The position numbers and the translations under genes are program-made. From Brevundimonas sp. UBA5866 (GTDB taxonomy: Bacteria > Pseudomonadota > Alphaproteobacteria > Caulobacterales > Caulobacteraceae): a stretch of DNA of 9,003 nucleotides. The stretch covers positions 1 to 9,003 of the forward strand of contig NZ_DJFS01000042.1 of the NCBI RefSeq assembly GCF_002432125.1. Direction: 5' to 3'. The notes under the pieces were generated by a model. That model saw only the letters and a program-made list of their open reading frames with translations, had not been told where the DNA came from and ran no database searches. This document shows, piece by piece, positions 6,366 to 9,003 of this stretch (position 1 is the stretch's first letter; each line of letters starts with the position of its first letter).

Positions 6366-8350
6366 CGCGGCTCCTCCGAGGCGGGAGTGTCTACAGGCGG
6401 GGCCGCACCGTAGTTCAGTTCGTCCTCGGTCAAGGGACCGGTCGGCTCGGGCGGCAGAGGACGTTCGATACGGGCGCGCATTTCCGGATCTTTGAGCAAC
6501 GCCACCTTCATGATCTCGCGCGCGCGGGGTGCGGCGTCGGCCGAACCGCCCGCCGGGGCGTGCTGGATGATCAGGGCAATGGCATAGCGCGGCGCATCGT
6601 GCGGCGCGAAGGCCACGAACAGGGCGTGGTCGCGTCGGCTCCAGACCGCATTGCGCGGGCCACGCGATTCACCGGGCTTGTAGTCACGCGACTGGGCGGT
6701 GCCGGTCTTACCGGCCATCTTGATGTCGCCCAGCCCCAGTTGCGACGCGCGATAGGCCGTACCCGTCACATCATTGGCCACCGACGCCATGCCGGCGCGG
6801 ACGATATCCAGATGCTCGTCCGAGAAAGGCAGGTCCGGCACGTCGCCGCCCGACGGCTGGTCTACGCCGCCGATGGATTTGATAAGGCGCGGCTTGATGG
6901 CCTTGCGCCCGTTGGCCAGGCGCGCCGTCATCACGGCCAGTTGCAGCGCCGTGGTCGAGATGGCCCCCTGCCCGATCGAAACCGACAGGGTTTCACCCGG
7001 ATGCCAGACAGGGTCACGCGGACGGGCCTTCTTCACCCATTCGGTCGAGGGCAGCAGGCCCTTGGATTGGCCGTCGATGCCGATCTCATAGGTCTGGTGG
7101 AAGCCCAGATCCTCGGCCACGCGTTTGATCCGGTCCACGCCCGCACGGTTGGACAGGTGGTAGAAATAGGTGTCGCACGAGTTCTTGATGGCATTGTGCA
7201 TGTCCATCGCCCCGTGACCGCTCTTCTTCCAGCAACGGAAGGTGCGCCCACCGAAACGGTAGCCGCCGGTGCAGACAACACGCTCTGACGGGCTGATGCC
7301 GGCATCGAGGAAGGCCAGCGCCGTGGTCATCTTGAAGGTCGAGCCCGGCGGGAATGTGCCGTAGATCGCCTTGTCCAGCAGCGGACGCCGCTCGTAGTCG
7401 GCCAGCGCGCGGTAGATTTTCGAGGGGACGCCACCCACAAACAGGTTCGGGTCAAACGACGGTGACGACACCATCGCCAGAATGTCGCCGTTGCGCACAT
7501 CCATGACCACACAGCCGCCCGACTCTTCGCCGAACACCTCAAGCGCGCGGTTCTGGATGTCGTTATCCAGCGTCAGAACGACTTCCGATCCCGGTACGGC
7601 GGGTTTTGAGCCGGCGATGTCCTCGGCCACAACGCGACCGCGCACATCCACTTCGACGCGGTTTCCGCCCGGCTCGCCGCGCAAATGCTGGTCCAGCGCC
7701 TTCTCAACGCCCTGACGACCGATCCGGTAGCCGGGATTGTAGAGGATCGAGGGCACTTCCTCGCCGCGATCACGAATGGCTTTGACGTCGCGGTCCGAAA
7801 CCTTGGCCACATAGCCGACGACATGGGCATAGGCCCCGCCGTGCGGATAGTAGCGGGCCTCGTTCATATCGGCCATGACACCCGGCAGGTCCGCCGCGTG
7901 AAGATTGACCTTGGAAAACTCTTCCCACGTCAGATCGCTTTTGACCGGAACGGGCGAGAAACGCGGGGCGGCGTTCACCTCACGGATAATGGTACGGCGT
8001 CGATCCAGCGTATCAGGCAGAAGACGGCCCAAGATATCCAGTGTCTGGTCCAGGTCCTTGGTTTCATCGCGCACGACCAGCACGCGGAAACTGGGCCGGT
8101 TGCCTGCAATCACCACACCGTTGCGGTCTTTGATCAGGCCGCGCGGCGGGGGCACAAGGCGGAAGTTGAACTGGTTCTTTGTCGCCAGGGTCGCATATTC
8201 ATCGGCCTGAACGATCTGGAGCTGGCTGAGGCGTCCGACCAGCAGACCCAGACCGGCCAATGTCGCACCGCCAAGCACCACCGTCCGGCGCAGGAACGAA
8301 GCCTGTCGCTCGTTGACATCGGTGAAAAACAGTTGGGGTTCACTGCTCAC
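6362..8350 (-). CDS. mrdA: Penicillin-binding protein 2 (elongation transpeptidase)
   Basis: This 662-residue class B penicillin-binding protein cross-links new peptidoglycan with RodA during lateral growth. A short cytoplasmic N-terminus and one membrane anchor (about 23-45) come first. The pedestal domain follows, with PPPRGLIKDRNGVVIAGN (67-84) and YNPGYRIGRQGVEKALD (204-220). The transpeptidase domain (about 255-620) carries the catalytic STFK (Ser337-Lys340), SCD (391-393, the usual SxD form of PBP2) and KTGTAQ (548-553). Cys360, Cys373, His379 and Cys392 are spaced like the metal site described in some PBP2 structures. A Pro/Glu-rich tail (about 630-662) follows the catalytic domain. 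The start is GTG 8350, overlapping the mreD stop as GTGA, with a GAGG motif 5 bases upstream. Its position between mreD and rodA separates it from the divisome enzyme FtsI. Confidence 0.97.
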   Translation of the reverse strand: MSSEPQLFFTDVNERQASFLRRTVVLGGATLAGLGLLVGRLSQLQIVQADEYATLATKNQFNFRLVPPPRGLIKDRNGVVIAGNRPSFRVLVVRDETKDLDQTLDILGRLLPDTLDRRRTIIREVNAAPRFSPVPVKSDLTWEEFSKVNLHAADLPGVMADMNEARYYPHGGAYAHVVGYVAKVSDRDVKAIRDRGEEVPSILYNPGYRIGRQGVEKALDQHLRGEPGGNRVEVDVRGRVVAEDIAGSKPAVPGSEVVLTLDNDIQNRALEVFGEESGGCVVMDVRNGDILAMVSSPSFDPNLFVGGVPSKIYRALADYERRPLLDKAIYGTFPPGSTFKMTTALAFLDAGISPSERVVCTGGYRFGGRTFRCWKKSGHGAMDMHNAIKNSCDTYFYHLSNRAGVDRIKRVAEDLGFHQTYEIGIDGQSKGLLPSTEWVKKARPRDPVWHPGETLSVSIGQGAISTTALQLAVMTARLANGRKAIKPRLIKSIGGVDQPSGGDVPDLPFSDEHLDIVRAGMASVANDVTGTAYRASQLGLGDIKMAGKTGTAQSRDYKPGESRGPRNAVWSRRDHALFVAFAPHDAPRYAIALIIQHAPAGGSADAAPRAREIMKVALLKDPEMRARIERPLPPEPTGPLTEDELNYGAAPPVDTPASEEPR
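6371..6377 (-). promoter_or_regulatory. Strong ribosome binding site of rodA
   Basis: GGAGGAG on the minus strand lies 5 bases before the rodA ATG, inside the last codons of mrdA. It is the strongest Shine-Dalgarno sequence in the operon. It fixes the rodA start and suggests that RodA is translated efficiently despite the stop/start overlap. Confidence 0.75.
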
Positions 8351-8865
8351 ATGAACCTCACATCATTGTCGTCAAACTTCTGCATCAGCCAGTCAGCGAC
8401 CGGGAACAGCAAAAGCGTGGGCAGCATTTGTCCCACCAGCGGCATGATCGCGGGCGCATTGTCCGTTTGAAGCACGGTCACCAGATAGGCGATGAAATAA
8501 GCCAGCACCACCGATCCGGCGTAAAGACCGAAATTCACGATCGTCGCATGGCCCGACATGAAGATGCGCATGATGAGCATGAAGCCATAGACGGCCATCA
8601 GGCTCAGCGCCCATAGCCCCATCGGGCCACCCCAGAACAGGTCCAGAAACAGGCCCAGACCGAACAGGACCACAGGCCCGAGCGCCGAAGGACGGATCAT
8701 GGGCCATGCAAAGGCCAGCACCAGCGGAAACACAGGCTCGGGCAGAGACAGACCAAATAGCCGCAGCGGTGTGGCCAGAAGGATCGTCAGCGCCATAGCC
8801 ACCAGTGCCGGATAGACGACCCATTCCAGCGGACCGACAACCCGTACCGAGATTGGCCGCCTCAT
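8347..8865 (-). CDS. mreD: Rod-shape-determining membrane protein MreD
   Basis: This is a 172-residue inner-membrane protein with about five hydrophobic segments, the normal size for MreD. MreD links MreC to the RodA-PBP2 complex and the MreB cytoskeleton. The best family mark is GLFLDLFWGGPMGLWAL (70-86), matching the conserved GxxxDxxxGxxxGxxAL stretch. The C-terminal FPVADWLMQKF (154-164) is also typical. MreD proteins are poorly conserved, so the gene order mreC-mreD-mrdA-rodA carries much of the weight. The start at ATG 8865 overlaps the upstream stop as ATGA. No strong ribosome binding site precedes it, consistent with translation coupled to mreC. Confidence 0.93.
   Translation of the reverse strand: MRRPISVRVVGPLEWVVYPALVAMALTILLATPLRLFGLSLPEPVFPLVLAFAWPMIRPSALGPVVLFGLGLFLDLFWGGPMGLWALSLMAVYGFMLIMRIFMSGHATIVNFGLYAGSVVLAYFIAYLVTVLQTDNAPAIMPLVGQMLPTLLLFPVADWLMQKFDDNDVRFM
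8356..8359 (-). promoter_or_regulatory. Ribosome binding site supporting the GTG start of mrdA
   Basis: GAGG on the minus strand sits 5 bases before the GTG at 8350-8348. An ATG overlapping it (8352-8350) is in the mreD frame and is that gene's last codon. The Shine-Dalgarno spacing and the protein's N-terminus therefore support the GTG. Confidence 0.6.
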
Positions 8866-9003
8866 CCCGGTGTATTCCCGTCAGTGGATGGTGCCGCCGG
8901 GGCGCTGGCCGCCTGCTCCTGCTGGATACGGCGGGCTTCGGCTTCGGCACGTTCGCGGGCGAGGGCATTGGCCTCGGCCTGACGGGCACGCTCGGCGGCT
9001 GCG
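8862..9003 (-). CDS. mreC: C-terminal end of MreC, truncated by the window edge
   Basis: Only the last 46 residues are visible, with the frame starting at base 9002 and ending in a TGA at 8864-8862 that overlaps the mreD ATG. The stretch is a charged Ala/Glu/Arg helix (ARERAEAEARRIQQEQ within it) followed by a short Ala/Pro/Ser tail ending TDGNTPG. This part lies beyond the conserved beta-barrel domain of MreC, so the identity comes from position directly before mreD in the standard operon order, not from the sequence itself. MreC is a single-pass protein with a periplasmic domain that activates RodA-PBP2. Confidence 0.75.
   Translation of the reverse strand, partial: AAAERARQAEANALARERAEAEARRIQQEQAASAPAAPSTDGNTPG

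Noticed and set aside
6356..7288. A 310-codon plus-strand open frame opposite mrdA
   Set aside because: Its Arg/Gly/His-rich translation is typical of the antisense of a GC-rich gene. mrdA has all its catalytic motifs in the opposite frame.
8393..8989. A 198-codon open frame on the minus strand across the mreC/mreD junction
   Set aside because: It is an out-of-frame shadow of mreD, rich in Arg/Gly/Ala/His with no hydrophobic pattern. mreC and mreD are both clear in other frames with an ATGA junction.

Overview
The window is a gene-dense stretch of an alphaproteobacterial chromosome. GC content is high (roughly 60% by eye), codon choice is strongly GC-biased in third positions, and intergenic gaps are tiny. 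The mreC-mreD-mrdA-rodA order, the protein families and the coiled-coil protein at the left edge fit Caulobacterales (Caulobacter/Asticcacaulis/Brevundimonas-like). This placement is inferred from protein style and gene order, not from a database match. I see no mobile element, CRISPR array, tRNA or rRNA. No gene-free stretch exceeds 85 bases.

Left part, plus strand (1-2145): the 3' part of a long alanine/glutamate-rich coiled-coil protein ends in a Pro/Val/Gln linker and a compact helical C-terminal domain. It is followed by a small protein that looks like a pyroglutamyl-peptidase I (C15) fold lacking the expected catalytic residues. That gene converges on, and overlaps by 38 bases, a minus-strand major facilitator transporter of the HcaT/3-phenylpropionate-transporter type (2108-3295).

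Middle, plus strand (3347-4714): divergent from the transporter across 51 bases lies a two-gene unit. It encodes a DUF423 small membrane protein and a proline iminopeptidase. A convincing intrinsic terminator for this unit (4792-4811) lies beyond the iminopeptidase stop, inside the oppositely oriented next gene.

Right part, minus strand (4719-9003): this is the elongasome operon, read from right to left as mreC (3' end only), mreD, mrdA (PBP2), rodA and a DUF6173 gene. The first four are joined by 4-base stop/start overlaps (ATGA, GTGA, ATGA), as expected for translational coupling of subunits of one machine. MreC and MreD scaffold the complex, RodA polymerises glycan strands from lipid II, and PBP2 cross-links them during lateral wall growth. 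DUF6173 follows rodA after 21 bases, and its start codon lies in the loop of a perfect 8-bp inverted repeat.

I found no clear-cut new multi-gene system. The best leads are the DUF6173 gene attached to the cell-shape operon with a possible translation-control hairpin, the terminator embedded antisense in that gene, the apparently catalytically dead C15-like protein, and a predicted Cys3His metal site in PBP2.
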